Assembly (NCBI GenBank): GCA_947589155.1
Contig: CANQBH010000010.1
Span: forward strand, 1 to 55,937
Source of the DNA: an uncultured Lachnospiraceae bacterium
GTDB taxonomy: Bacteria; Bacillota; Clostridia; Lachnospirales; Lachnospiraceae
DNA: 55,937 nt
Direction of reading: 5' to 3'
The notes below the pieces were generated by a model. It had not been told where the DNA came from and did no database searches. It saw nothing but the letters and a program-made list of their open reading frames with translations. Shown here piece after piece: positions 1 through 8,955 of this stretch (position 1 is the stretch's first letter; each line of letters opens with the position of its first letter). Both the position numbers and the translations under genes were made by a program.

Positions 1-765
1 CATACGCAGATCTTAGGGGATACCATAGAAAAGATCGCGGAAGAAAAGGCGGGGATCTTAAAAAAAGGGACGACGCTCGTGCTTGGCGTGATGGATGAAC
101 GCGCAAAAAAAGTGATCACAGGACGCGCGGAGGAACTGGGCGTGCCCTGCAAAAATGTGGATAACTTGTTGACAAAGATATCAACCTATGAAATGCCCTT
201 AAATGGCGGCTTTCAGCGGTATAACGCAGCCCTTGCGGCAGGGGTTGTGGAAGTGATTTTCAATCAGGAAAGTGGATATCTTTCCGCCCCCGAAGGGGCC
301 GCGGCAAGAGAGGCTGCCGTCCGGGAAGGGATCCGCCGGACAAGGTGGCCGGGACGGATGGAACTGGTCGGCGAAAACCCTTGGTTTATGGTGGATGGCG
401 CGCATAATCCGCAGGGAGTTGAAGCGCTTTTCAACTCGCTTTCCGAGGCGTGGCCGAACGAAGCGTTCATCTTTCTGACGGCGGTGATGTCGGATAAGGA
501 TCATCTCGGGATGATGAAACAAATGCTGCCTCTGGCCGAGCGGTTCCTGACGGTGCGGCTTTCGGGCGGACGCGCGGCGGACGCGGGACGGCTGGCGGAG
601 GAGATCGCATCCCTCGGCGTACCGGCCCGCGCCTGCGCGGACGTCGGCGCAGCGGTCAGGGAGGCAAAAAAACTGGCGGGAAACGAAAAGAAGATCGTCG
701 CGTTCGGATCGCTGTATTTCATCGGGGAGATCAAGGCGTATCTGCAGGAGGAGAGAGAACATTGA
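1..765 (+). CDS. folC: Folylpolyglutamate synthase / dihydrofolate synthase, C-terminal part (5' end outside window)
   Basis: This is the last 254 codons of a FolC-type ligase, which adds glutamate to folates (and often to dihydropteroate) in the cytoplasm using ATP. The reading frame is open from base 1, and the first residues read HTQILGDTIEKIAEEKAG, a conserved Mur-ligase-fold block of FolC. Further on, WFMVDGAHNPQG is the conserved motif at the start of the C-terminal glutamate-ligase domain, and VAFGSLYFIGEI is the usual FolC ending. Only the start is missing, cut off by the window edge. The stop codon overlaps the start of the next gene, so the two are probably cotranscribed. It fits with thyA and folA further downstream. 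Confidence 0.93.
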   Translation, partial: HTQILGDTIEKIAEEKAGILKKGTTLVLGVMDERAKKVITGRAEELGVPCKNVDNLLTKISTYEMPLNGGFQRYNAALAAGVVEVIFNQESGYLSAPEGAAAREAAVREGIRRTRWPGRMELVGENPWFMVDGAHNPQGVEALFNSLSEAWPNEAFIFLTAVMSDKDHLGMMKQMLPLAERFLTVRLSGGRAADAGRLAEEIASLGVPARACADVGAAVREAKKLAGNEKKIVAFGSLYFIGEIKAYLQEEREH

Positions 766-2516
766 ACGAAGGACTGACAAAAAAGAAACCGGGGCTTTTT
801 AGGCGCTATCTGCCCTATCTCTTAAAATATAAGAAGATCATCGCGCTCGATCTGTTCTGCGCGGCGCTGACCTGCCTGTGCGATCTGGTCCTGCCGCTGA
901 TCCTGCGCACGATGACGGATCTGGCGATGAACGATATCGCGGCCTTAACCTTTGCGATGGTCGGGAAAATGGGGCTGCTCTATCTGATCCTGCGCCTGAT
1001 CGACGCGGCGGCGCAGTACTACATGGCGGACATGGGTCATGTGATGGGCGTTTATATCGAAACGGACATGCGCCGCGACGCGTTCTCCCATCTTCTGCAG
1101 CTCGGCAATACCTACTATTCCAACACCAAGATCGGCCAGATCATGGGGCGGATCACCAACGACCTGTTTGAAGTGACGGAATTTTCCCATCACTGCCCGG
1201 AGGAGTGCTTCATCGCCGGATTGAAGATCGTTTTCAGTTTTGCGATCCTTAGCGCCTGCGATCTGCGCCTGACGCTGATGATCTTCCTCTGCGTGCCGCT
1301 GATGGCGTTCGTTTCCGTGCGCCTCAACAATAAGATGCGCAAGGTCTTCCGCGAACAGCGCGTGCAGATCGGCGAACTGAACGCGCGGATCGAAGACAGC
1401 CTGCTGGGCCAGCGGGTCGTCAAGGCGTTCACCGCGGAGGAAGCGGAAGCGCAGAAATTTGAAGAAGGCAACATAACGTTTCAGAATATAAAAAAGAAGT
1501 CGTACCGGATCATGGCGCTGTTTCAGGCGTCGACCCGCTTATTTGACGGCCTGATGTATCTGGTCGTCGTCGTGGGCGGCGGGATCTTTGCCGCGAGCGG
1601 CGCAATCACGCCCGGCGATCTCGTGGCGTTCGTTTTGTATGTGTCCACGCTGATCGCAACGATCCGCAGGATCGTGGAATTTGCCGAGCAGTTCCAGCGC
1701 GGCATGACGGGGATCGAGCGCTTCTTCGAGATCATGGACGCGCCGGTGGAGATCACGGATCGGGTCGGCGCGGGCGAACTTCGCGCAGAAAGCGGCGGCA
1801 TCCGTTTTTGCCATGTGAGTTTCACCTATCCGGACGACCACAACAGGGTGCTGACGGATCTCGATCTGGAGATCGCGCCCGGGGAGCGCGTCGGGCTGGT
1901 CGGCCCGTCCGGCGGCGGGAAGACGACGCTCTGCCACCTGATTCCGCGCTTCTATGACGCGACTTCCGGCGAGATTTTGATCGACGGGCAGAATATCGCG
2001 GACGTGACGCTCAAGAGCCTGCGGCAGGCGATCGGGATCGTGCAGCAGGAGGTCTACCTGTTCAGCGGCACGGTCGCGGAAAACATCTCCTACGGGCGGG
2101 CGGACGCGTCGCGCGAAGACGTGGTCGAAGCGGCGAAACTCGCCGGCGCGCACGAGTTCATCATGCAACTGGCGGACGGCTACGATACCTATATCGGCGA
2201 GCGCGGCGTCAAACTCTCGGGCGGGCAGCGGCAGCGTATCGCGATCGCCCGCGTCTTCCTGAAGGATCCGAAGATCCTGATCCTCGACGAGGCGACCAGC
2301 GCGCTGGATAACGAGAGCGAGATCCTCGTCGGCCAGAGTCTGGAAAAACTTGCCAAAGGCCGCACGACGCTGACGATCGCCCACCGTCTGACGACGATCA
2401 AAAACTACGACCGTATCCTTGTTCTGGGCGAAAACGGCATCGAAGAAGAAGGCAGCCACGCGCAGCTTTTGGAGAAAAAGGGAATCTATTATAAATTATG
2501 GAATCAAATTGCCTGA
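762..2516 (+). CDS. ABC exporter, fused membrane and ATPase domains (MsbA/MdlB-type half-transporter)
   Basis: A 584-residue half-transporter that should work as a dimer to export a lipid, drug or peptide; the substrate cannot be read from the sequence. The first ~310 residues carry six membrane helices. The C-terminal nucleotide-binding domain shows Walker A GPSGGGKTT (about residue 381), Q-loop VQQEVYLF, signature LSGGQRQR (about 484), Walker B ILILDEATSALD and switch His in TIAHRLTT. Translation starts at a TTG overlapping the folC stop (positions 762-765), with GGAGGAGAG just upstream supporting it, so coupling with folC is likely. No partner half-transporter is adjacent, which suggests a homodimer. 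Confidence 0.9.
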   Translation: MNEGLTKKKPGLFRRYLPYLLKYKKIIALDLFCAALTCLCDLVLPLILRTMTDLAMNDIAALTFAMVGKMGLLYLILRLIDAAAQYYMADMGHVMGVYIETDMRRDAFSHLLQLGNTYYSNTKIGQIMGRITNDLFEVTEFSHHCPEECFIAGLKIVFSFAILSACDLRLTLMIFLCVPLMAFVSVRLNNKMRKVFREQRVQIGELNARIEDSLLGQRVVKAFTAEEAEAQKFEEGNITFQNIKKKSYRIMALFQASTRLFDGLMYLVVVVGGGIFAASGAITPGDLVAFVLYVSTLIATIRRIVEFAEQFQRGMTGIERFFEIMDAPVEITDRVGAGELRAESGGIRFCHVSFTYPDDHNRVLTDLDLEIAPGERVGLVGPSGGGKTTLCHLIPRFYDATSGEILIDGQNIADVTLKSLRQAIGIVQQEVYLFSGTVAENISYGRADASREDVVEAAKLAGAHEFIMQLADGYDTYIGERGVKLSGGQRQRIAIARVFLKDPKILILDEATSALDNESEILVGQSLEKLAKGRTTLTIAHRLTTIKNYDRILVLGENGIEEEGSHAQLLEKKGIYYKLWNQIA

Positions 2517-2521
2517 ATATC

Positions 2522-2551
2522 TTGTCGGATTTTAGGGGAATGTGGTATAAT
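2522..2551 (+). promoter_or_regulatory. Sigma-A promoter for the chemoreceptor gene
   Basis: TTGTCG (2522-2527), an 18-base spacer and a consensus TATAAT (2546-2551) lie 31 bases before the chemoreceptor start, so that gene is probably transcribed separately from the ABC exporter. It does not look like a sigma-28 chemotaxis promoter. Confidence 0.6.
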
Positions 2552-2582
2552 TTCCTCAAGATTGTTATTTGGGGGTGACTGT

Positions 2583-4631
2583 ATGCATTTCAAAAAAATC
2601 AGAACAAGGATGCTGGCGCTGATTCTGCCGATCATCATCGTCGCATTCGCGCTGCTCATGGTCGTGAGTATCATCGAATGCCGGAATCTTGTCTTCGATC
2701 AGGTGAATCAGACGATGATGTCCGAGATCGGAGCGCAGGAAGGGCAGATGGGCGAATATCTGCACTCCGTATCCAATATGTCGCAGAATATCGCGGACAT
2801 GGTCGAGGCGAGTTACACCACGACCGGCATGGAACAGTACGAAGCAACGCTGTCCAATATGATCGCGGACAACGACATGGTCCTCGGCAGCGGCCTGTGG
2901 TTTGAGCCGTACGCCTACGATCCGGCGAGCGAATTTTACGGCCCTTATGTCTATAAGGACGGCGATTCCATCGTGACGACATGGGATTACAGCAACGCGG
3001 AATACGACTATTTTTCACAGGAATATTATCTCAATTCCAAAGAGAGCGAAGGCCCGGTCTTCACGGATCCGTACTATGACGAGACGTCGGATACGATCAT
3101 GTCGTCCTGCTCCTGCCCGATCATCGCAAACGGACAGTTTATCGGCTGCGTGACCGTGGATATCGAACTCGGTTCGATTCAGGGGATCGTCGACAACATC
3201 AAGATGGGTTCGACCGGCAAGGCGATCCTGCTTGCTTCCGACGGCACCTATCTGGCGGGCGTAGAGGATGAAAAGATCGCTTCCGCCATGAACATCGCGG
3301 ACGACAAGGACCGCGCTTCCATCGCGAAGCAGATCTTAAAGAACGAAACGGGCCAGACGACCCTCGGCAGCGGCAAAAATAAGCAGAACGTCTATTTCAG
3401 TACGATGAGCGACACGGGCTGGAAACTCATCATCCAGATTCAGGAATCAGAATTGAAACTGGTCATGAACCGGATCAAGAACGTGCTGTTCGGTATCAGT
3501 ATGGCGGCGCTGATTGTCGTTACGATCATGGTGATCCGTCAGGTCAACGTCATCACGCGCAGTATCCGCAAGGTCAAGGACTTTTCCGGTGAACTTTCCG
3601 AAGGAAACTTCGGTATCGAGGAGATCAGTATCCGCGACGAGGACGAGATCGGTATGATGAGCCAGGCGCTCAATACGATGTTCTCGCGCAACAAGTCCGT
3701 GATCTCCAATATCGCCAACAAGGCGGTGGACATCGATCAGGCAAGTTCGCGCTTGAAGAACGCAGCGTCCAAGTTGACGCAGCAGTTCTCCGATATCGAA
3801 AACTACATGGGCGAGGTCAATCAGGCAATGACGAGCACGAGCGCGGCGACGGAGGAGGTCAACGCTTCCGCGGAGGAAGTCTTCTCCAATATCAACGTGC
3901 TGGCCGGCGAAGTGGAGAATTGCCTGCGGATGGCGGACGAGATCCAGCACCGCGCAAAGGAAGTGCAGGAGAACAGCCAGAAATCCAGCGAGTCCGCAAC
4001 GTCTCTTTCACGGCAGTTTGAGGAACGCTTGAACGTCAGCATCGAAAACGCGCAGGTCGTTTCCAAAGTCGGCGAGATGGCGGACGTGATCTCCAATATC
4101 GCCGAGCAGATCAACCTGCTGGCGCTGAACGCATCCATCGAGGCGGCGCGCGCCGGAGAAGCGGGACGCGGCTTCGCAGTCGTAGCGTCCGAGATCGGAA
4201 ACCTCGCGGGAGAAACGGCAACGGCCGTCCGCTCCATTCAGGAGACGATCCTCGAAGTACAGAACGCGTTCGACGGCCTGACCAGCGATTCAAGCGGCCT
4301 GTTGAGTTTCGTGCAGGATACGGTGTCTCCGGACTACGAGAACTTCGTGGATGTGGCAAAGCAGTACGGCTCCGACGCGCAGAGTTTTGCCGACGCCGTA
4401 AGCCAGATCTCCAACATGGCGGAGAATATCCGGATCATCATGGAAGAAGTGACGCAGGCGATCCAGAGCGTCGCAGAATCTACGACCGAGACGACCACGA
4501 CGAGCAGCCTTGTCATGGAAAGCGTTGCGGAAGTCAGCGGCGACGTGGATACCATTTCCACGATGTCCAACGAACAGGGCGAGATCGCGGAAGACCTCAA
4601 TTCCGTTGTCAGCAATTTCAAATTGTCATAA
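2583..4631 (+). CDS. Methyl-accepting chemotaxis protein with extracellular Cache sensor
   Basis: A 682-residue transmembrane chemoreceptor. A first helix at about residues 9-30 is followed by a ~265-residue extracytoplasmic domain with dCache features ([36 protein letters not shown]). A second helix sits at ~300-320, then a HAMP linker and a long coiled-coil signalling domain. The hairpin tip [20 protein letters not shown] (about 512 onward) is the CheA/CheW contact region. The start is the ATG at 2583, because GGGGGTGA sits just upstream; an in-frame TTG at 2562 lacks such a site. No che or flagellar genes are in the window, so its partners are encoded elsewhere. The ligand is unknown; Cache domains usually bind amino acids or carboxylates. 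Confidence 0.92.
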   Translation: MHFKKIRTRMLALILPIIIVAFALLMVVSIIECRNLVFDQVNQTMMSEIGAQEGQMGEYLHSVSNMSQNIADMVEASYTTTGMEQYEATLSNMIADNDMVLGSGLWFEPYAYDPASEFYGPYVYKDGDSIVTTWDYSNAEYDYFSQEYYLNSKESEGPVFTDPYYDETSDTIMSSCSCPIIANGQFIGCVTVDIELGSIQGIVDNIKMGSTGKAILLASDGTYLAGVEDEKIASAMNIADDKDRASIAKQILKNETGQTTLGSGKNKQNVYFSTMSDTGWKLIIQIQESELKLVMNRIKNVLFGISMAALIVVTIMVIRQVNVITRSIRKVKDFSGELSEGNFGIEEISIRDEDEIGMMSQALNTMFSRNKSVISNIANKAVDIDQASSRLKNAASKLTQQFSDIENYMGEVNQAMTSTSAATEEVNASAEEVFSNINVLAGEVENCLRMADEIQHRAKEVQENSQKSSESATSLSRQFEERLNVSIENAQVVSKVGEMADVISNIAEQINLLALNASIEAARAGEAGRGFAVVASEIGNLAGETATAVRSIQETILEVQNAFDGLTSDSSGLLSFVQDTVSPDYENFVDVAKQYGSDAQSFADAVSQISNMAENIRIIMEEVTQAIQSVAESTTETTTTSSLVMESVAEVSGDVDTISTMSNEQGEIAEDLNSVVSNFKLS

Positions 4632-4653
4632 CGCACGGAAACATACAAAAAAA

Positions 4654-4706
4654 GCGGGTAAAGGGAGAGGCTCCTTTTGGAAGACCTCTCCCTTTATCCG
4701 TTTTAT
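4654..4706. terminator. Bidirectional intrinsic terminator between the chemoreceptor gene and tRNA-Gly
   Basis: A near-perfect 16-bp stem (4655-4670 with 4685-4700) is flanked by T-rich tracts on each strand: TTTTATT after 4700 on the plus strand, and TTTTTTT after the hairpin on the minus strand. It can stop the chemoreceptor transcript and the opposing tRNA transcript. Confidence 0.85.
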
Positions 4707-4729
4707 TATGGAAAAAGGCATAAAAAAAG

Positions 4730-4802
4730 AGCGACAGACGGGACTCGAACCCGCGACTTCCTCCTTGGCAAGGAGGTGCTCTACCAACTGAGCCACTGTC
4801 GC
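4730..4802 (-). tRNA. tRNA-Gly(GCC)
   Basis: On the minus strand a full cloverleaf can be drawn. The acceptor stem is GCGACAG/CTGTCGC, the anticodon stem is CCTCC/GGAGG with loop TTGCCAA (anticodon GCC), the T loop is GGTTCGAGTCC, and the discriminator is U, as usual for bacterial glycine tRNAs. The 3' CCA is not encoded. Confidence 0.96.
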
Positions 4803-4831
4803 ACAGCCGTCATTTCGTGACGACAAAAGTT

Positions 4832-4860
4832 ATTATATAGAAAGGGCGATTCTTTGTCAA
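4832..4860 (-). promoter_or_regulatory. Consensus sigma-A promoter for tRNA-Gly
   Basis: Read on the minus strand: TTGACA (4860-4855), exactly 17 bases, TATAAT (4837-4832), ending about 30 bases before the mature tRNA 5' end. Both hexamers are perfect, as expected for a strongly expressed stable-RNA gene. Confidence 0.88.
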
Positions 4861-4929
4861 TAAAAAAATAGAATTTTTTTCAAAAATCTTTCATATATTC
4901 TAGTAAATACCGAACGCCGGAGCAGTAAC

Positions 4930-5370
4930 GTGAGTGCCAAGACGAAAATCGTAGTTCTTCATCTAAAAGAAGTGATCTATACCGCCATCTTTGCGGGATT
5001 GGGGGTGCTGCTGGTCATCCTGTTATGCTGGATGTTTCAGGAGCGGGATCCGGAGCCGGAAGTCGAGGAGACCCTCTATGTGCCGGGCGTGTATTCCGCG
5101 GGATTCCAAATGAACGACAGCACGATCGAAGTAGAAGTGATCGTGGACGCCAATCATATCAACGACATTTCTTTTGTCAACATGGAGGAATCCGTGGCGG
5201 TCATGTATCCCTTGATGGAACCGGCGATGGACTCGATCCGCGCGCAGATCTATGAGAACCAGTCGTTGGAAAATATCACCTATGAGCCGAGCAACCAGTA
5301 CACGACGGAAGTGCTCGTTATGGCGATCGACGACGCCTTGGAACAGGCGAGGATCAAAAAGACCAGATAA
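4930..5370 (+). CDS. Small membrane-anchored protein with FMN-binding-like C-terminal domain
   Basis: A 146-residue protein with one N-terminal membrane helix (about residues 14-34) and a ~105-residue C-terminal domain predicted to lie outside the membrane. The domain opens with PGVYSAGFQMNDSTIEVEV and ends with ALEQAR. This strand order and the Gly-Tyr start loosely recall the FMN-bind family seen in RnfG/NqrC-type proteins, but no flavinylation motif is evident. It starts at GTG 4930 with a weak GGAG eight bases before. It is followed by a convergent small membrane-protein gene. Function unknown; the FMN-bind resemblance is an inference. Confidence 0.6.
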   Translation: MSAKTKIVVLHLKEVIYTAIFAGLGVLLVILLCWMFQERDPEPEVEETLYVPGVYSAGFQMNDSTIEVEVIVDANHINDISFVNMEESVAVMYPLMEPAMDSIRAQIYENQSLENITYEPSNQYTTEVLVMAIDDALEQARIKKTR

Positions 5371-5393
5371 GGTCCGCGGATCTTTGAGAAAGT

Positions 5394-5636
5394 TTACTGC
5401 TGAAGACCGCTCATATATTCGGAAAGGGCGGAAGCGTCGATCTCGTAATAGGTCGGGTTTGCCGCTTTCTTTTCCTGATATTTTGTGTTTACGGAGAAGC
5501 CGACCCAGACGCCGAGCACCACAAGGAGCGCTAAAGAAGCGCAGAGAATGGCGATATGCTCCGCCTTTTGGCGCTTGACGATCTTTTTGCGGTTCTGCTT
5601 TTGCTGTTTATGGTAATCTACTTTTTCCTGACTCAT
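5394..5636 (-). CDS. Small single-pass membrane protein, unknown function
   Basis: An 80-residue protein on the minus strand: a strongly basic N-terminus (HKQQKQNRKKIVKRQKAEH), one hydrophobic helix (about residues 29-50) and a short C-terminal tail (YYEIDASALSEYMSGLQQ). The start at 5636 is preceded by AAGGAGA. A longer reading from 5669 is possible but lacks a good ribosome site. The positive-inside rule puts the basic end in the cytoplasm. It converges with the gene ending at 5370, with 23 bases between the stops. The family was not recognised. Confidence 0.65.
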   Translation of the reverse strand: MSQEKVDYHKQQKQNRKKIVKRQKAEHIAILCASLALLVVLGVWVGFSVNTKYQEKKAANPTYYEIDASALSEYMSGLQQ

Positions 5637-5706
5637 AACGTCTCCTTTTCTTTTCCCTGTTCTCTCCACTATACCCTATTTAACATGAAATGGCAAATGG
5701 TTTACA

Positions 5707-5735
5707 TTGCAAATCTCAGGGAAATTAGGTACAAT
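5707..5735 (+). promoter_or_regulatory. Promoter for thyA-folA(-ilvBN)
   Basis: TTGCAA (5707-5712), a 17-base spacer and TACAAT (5730-5735) lie 34 bases upstream of the thyA start. Confidence 0.65.
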
Positions 5736-5769
5736 AAGATATCGGCGCAGAGCAGGAAAGGAGAGCAGG

Positions 5770-6684
5770 ATGAGTCTGGCGGATCAGTTATTCGTATCCA
5801 TGTGTAACGACATCATAGAAAACGGCGTGAGTACCGAGGGGGAGAAGGTGCGTCCGGTGTGGACCGATACCGGCGAGAGCGCCTATACGATCAAGCGCTT
5901 CGGCGTGGTCAACCGCTACGATCTTTCCAAGGAGTTTCCCGCGATCACGCTGCGGCGGACCGCGATCAAAAGCTGCACGGAGGAAATGCTCTGGATCTGG
6001 CAGCGCAAATCCAACAACATCCGCGATCTGAAAAGCAGCGTCTGGGACGAATGGGCGGATGAGAGCGGCTCCATCGGCAAGGCGTACGGCTATCAGATCG
6101 CAAAAAAATACGCCCATCATCGGGCAAAGGATGAGGATCTGGGACGCTATCCGAGCGCGGAGATCCGCGAGGCGGACGGCGCTTCCTATGTGTTTCTGGA
6201 TCAGGTGGACGGCGTGCGCTACGATCTTGCAAACAACCCGTTTTCCCGCAGGATCATGGCGAACATCTATAATTTCGAGGATCTGCATGAAATGCACTTA
6301 TATCCCTGCGCGTATTCCGTGACGTTCAACGTGACGACGTGCGCGGACGGCGGCCTCGTCTTAAACGCCGTTTTGAACCAGCGTTCGCAGGACGTCTTAG
6401 CGGCCAACAACTGGAACGTCTGCCAGTATGCCGTGCTGCTTTCAATGCTGGCGCGGGACTGCGGCATGGAGGCGGGCGAACTCGTCCATGTGATCACGGA
6501 CGCGCATATCTACGACCGGCACATCCCGCTTGTCAAGGAACTGATCGCGCGCGAGCAGCATCCGGCGCCGAAGGTGACGCTGAATCCGCAGGTGCATGGT
6601 TTTTATGATTTTTCGCCGGAAGACGTGATCGTCGAGGACTATGTGACCGGCGAACAGATCAAAAACATCCCTATTGCGGTATGA
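5770..6684 (+). CDS. thyA: Thymidylate synthase
   Basis: A 304-residue ThyA-type enzyme that methylates dUMP to dTMP using methylene-tetrahydrofolate, releasing dihydrofolate. It has the catalytic Pro-Cys in HLYPCAYSVTFNVT, the dUMP contacts in QRSQDVLAANNWNVCQYAVL, and HIYDRHIPL near the C-terminus. The start is the ATG at 5770 with AAAGGAGAG just upstream. It is slightly longer than E. coli ThyA (264 residues), mainly through insertions in the middle region (ADESGSIGKAYGYQIAKKY and the following segment). The dihydrofolate reductase gene begins 14 bases after the stop, so product and recycling enzyme are coexpressed. Confidence 0.95.
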   Translation: MSLADQLFVSMCNDIIENGVSTEGEKVRPVWTDTGESAYTIKRFGVVNRYDLSKEFPAITLRRTAIKSCTEEMLWIWQRKSNNIRDLKSSVWDEWADESGSIGKAYGYQIAKKYAHHRAKDEDLGRYPSAEIREADGASYVFLDQVDGVRYDLANNPFSRRIMANIYNFEDLHEMHLYPCAYSVTFNVTTCADGGLVLNAVLNQRSQDVLAANNWNVCQYAVLLSMLARDCGMEAGELVHVITDAHIYDRHIPLVKELIAREQHPAPKVTLNPQVHGFYDFSPEDVIVEDYVTGEQIKNIPIAV

Positions 6685-6698
6685 GTTGAGGTGACGTC

Positions 6699-7193
6699 AT
6701 GAATTTGATTGCAGCAGTCGATAAAAACTGGGGGATCGGCAGGGAGAACAAACTGCTGGTCAGCATCCCCGAAGATATGAGATTTTTCCGCGAAATGACG
6801 ACGGGCCATGTCATTGTCATGGGCAGGAAGACGCTGGAGAGTTTTCCGGGAAAGCGCCCGCTGAAGGACCGCGTCAATATCGTGCTAAGCCGCGATCCCG
6901 CCTATACCGTCAAGGGGGCTGTCGTGGTACATAATAAGGAAGAACTGCAAAAGGAACTGGCGGTCTATGACCCGCGCGGCGTCTATGTGATCGGGGGCGA
7001 GAGCGTTTACCGGCTTCTTTTGGAGGACTGCGATACCGCGTATCTGACGCGGATCGACTATGCTTACGACGCCGACGCGCATTTTCCGGATCTGGACAGC
7101 GACCCGGACTGGGAGATGGCGGAGGAGAGCGAAGAACAGACCTATTTTGATCTGGAATACCGTTTTACGCGCTACGAACGCCGGAAGGGCTGA
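6699..7193 (+). CDS. folA: Dihydrofolate reductase
   Basis: A 164-residue enzyme reducing dihydrofolate to tetrahydrofolate with NADPH. The N-terminus MNLIAAVDKNWGIGRENKLL, the folate-site acidic segment IPEDMRFFREMT, the NADPH motif VIVMGRKTLESFPGKRPL and YVIGGESVYRLLL are diagnostic. The usual catalytic acid position is Glu in IPEDMRFF. GAGGTGA precedes the ATG. It follows thyA directly, the common thyA-folA pair in which thymidylate synthesis consumes and DHFR restores reduced folate. Confidence 0.95.
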   Translation: MNLIAAVDKNWGIGRENKLLVSIPEDMRFFREMTTGHVIVMGRKTLESFPGKRPLKDRVNIVLSRDPAYTVKGAVVVHNKEELQKELAVYDPRGVYVIGGESVYRLLLEDCDTAYLTRIDYAYDADAHFPDLDSDPDWEMAEESEEQTYFDLEYRFTRYERRKG

Positions 7194-7222
7194 GCGCGGA
7201 ACAAAGACGGAGGGAAGAACGA

Positions 7223-8944
7223 ATGGATATCACGGGAAGGAAGTTATTTGTCAAAGCGTTACAGGAAGAAGGCGTGGATACGGTGTTCGCGTATCCGGGC
7301 GGCATGGTGACGGATCTGGTGGACGAGCTGTACCGGCAGGAGCAGATCCGTATGGTGCTGCCGCGGCACGAACAGGCGCTCGTGCACGAGGCGGAAGGCT
7401 ATGCCAGAGCCACGGGCAAGCCGGGCGTCTGCCTTGTGACCAGCGGCCCGGGCGCGACGAATACGATCACGGGCATCGCCGACGCGCATTACGACAGCAT
7501 TCCGCTCGTCGTCTTCACCGGACAGGTGCCGCAGCACCTGATCGGCAACGACGCTTTTCAGGAAGTGGACATTGTCGGCATGACGCGGAGCATTACGAAA
7601 TACTGCGTGACCGTGCGCGACCGCAGGGAACTCGGGCGGATCATCAAGATGGCGTTTTACATCGCGCAGAGCGGCAAGCCGGGGCCTGTGCTGATCGATA
7701 TTCCAAAGGACATTCAGCTGCAGGCGGGGCCGGCGAATTATCCGGAGCATGTGGAGATCCGCGGCTATAAACCGAACGAGACCGTCCACATCGGACAGCT
7801 CAAAAAAGCCTATAAGATGCTGCGGCAGGCGAAGCAGCCGCTGATCCTTGCGGGCGGCGGCGTCAATATCGCCGGAGCCGGAGACAAACTGACCGCATTC
7901 GCGGAAAAGATGAAGGTGCCGGTCGTTACGACGATCATGGGAAAAGGCGCGATCCCGACGGATCATCCGCTTTACATCGGCAACAGCGGAATGCACGGAT
8001 GTTATGCGGCCAATAAAGCGGTCAGCGAGTGCGACGTCCTTTTTTCCATCGGCACGCGCTTTAACGACAGGATCACGGGCGATCTGAACGAGTTCGCGCC
8101 GAAGGCGAAGATCGTGCATCTGGATATCGACGCGGCTTCCATTTCCCGCAACGTCGTCGTGGACGTGCCGGTGGTGTCCGACGCCAATATCGCGCTGGAG
8201 CGGCTGGTGGAATACGCCGAGCCGAAGCATACGGAAAAGTGGCTGGAGAGGATCGCGGCGTGGAAGGAGCAAAATCCGCTTGCGATGCGCAGGGATAAAG
8301 GCATGTCGCCGCAGATGATCATGGAAGGGATCGACCGCGTCTTCCCGCAGGCCATCATCGTGACCGACGTGGGCCAGCATCAGATGTGGGCCACGCAGTA
8401 TCTTTCCCTCCCGAAAGGCAGCAAACTCATCACATCCGGCGGCCTCGGCACGATGGGCTTCGGTTTTCCGGCCGCGCTGGGCGCGCAGATCGGCGACCGC
8501 AGCCGCGACGTGGTCTGTATCACGGGCGACGGCGGGATGCAGATGAATATGCAGGAGATGGCAACCGCCATTACGGAAGGCCTTCCGGTAGTTGTATGTA
8601 TCCTCAACAACCAATATCTGGGCATGGTGCGCCAGATGCAGCAGTTATTTTACGGCAAACGCTACGGGATCACCTGCCTGCGGCGCAACAAGGACTGCCC
8701 GAACAACTGCAAAGGCCCGGGAAAGGACTGTCCGCCGTATGTGCCGGATTTTGTGAACTGGGCAAAGAGTTACGGGGCCGCGGCCGTGCGCGTGAGTGGG
8801 GAGTCGCAGATCGTGGAGGCGCTGGAAGCGGCGAAGGCCGAGAAAAGCCGCGCGACGGTGATCGAATTTATGATCGCTTCCGATGAACTGGTGTTGCCGA
8901 TGGTCAAGGGCGGCAACCCGATGAGCGAGATGATCTTGAAGTAG
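7223..8944 (+). CDS. ilvB: Acetolactate synthase, large (catalytic) subunit
   Basis: A 573-residue thiamine-diphosphate enzyme that condenses pyruvate (or pyruvate and 2-oxobutyrate) in valine/leucine/isoleucine synthesis. The catalytic Glu lies in RHEQALVHEAEG (about residue 52), the ThDP/Mg site is GDGGMQMNMQE (about 434), and FAD-domain motifs such as FGFPAALGAQIG and GTRFNDRITG are present. Near the C-terminus there is an unusual segment holding Cys485, Cys492, Cys496 and Cys503, in the loop where typical IlvB proteins have a short Cys-free stretch. The regulatory subunit follows 11 bases later. GGAGGGAAGAACG precedes the start. No T-box or leader peptide is visible before it. Confidence 0.95.
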   Translation: MDITGRKLFVKALQEEGVDTVFAYPGGMVTDLVDELYRQEQIRMVLPRHEQALVHEAEGYARATGKPGVCLVTSGPGATNTITGIADAHYDSIPLVVFTGQVPQHLIGNDAFQEVDIVGMTRSITKYCVTVRDRRELGRIIKMAFYIAQSGKPGPVLIDIPKDIQLQAGPANYPEHVEIRGYKPNETVHIGQLKKAYKMLRQAKQPLILAGGGVNIAGAGDKLTAFAEKMKVPVVTTIMGKGAIPTDHPLYIGNSGMHGCYAANKAVSECDVLFSIGTRFNDRITGDLNEFAPKAKIVHLDIDAASISRNVVVDVPVVSDANIALERLVEYAEPKHTEKWLERIAAWKEQNPLAMRRDKGMSPQMIMEGIDRVFPQAIIVTDVGQHQMWATQYLSLPKGSKLITSGGLGTMGFGFPAALGAQIGDRSRDVVCITGDGGMQMNMQEMATAITEGLPVVVCILNNQYLGMVRQMQQLFYGKRYGITCLRRNKDCPNNCKGPGKDCPPYVPDFVNWAKSYGAAAVRVSGESQIVEALEAAKAEKSRATVIEFMIASDELVLPMVKGGNPMSEMILK

Positions 8945-8955
8945 GAGGGCGCAAG

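Noticed and set aside
4930-5370. Membrane protein as an RnfG/NqrC electron-transport subunit
   Set aside because: Only a loose similarity to the FMN-bind domain; no covalent-flavin motif and no rnf neighbours.
7194-7222. T-box or leader-peptide attenuator for ilvBN
   Set aside because: Only 29 bases separate folA and ilvB; no T-box specifier structure or peptide fits.
7259-8614. A 451-codon minus-strand frame opposite ilvB
   Set aside because: Antisense shadow of ilvB without motifs or ribosome site.
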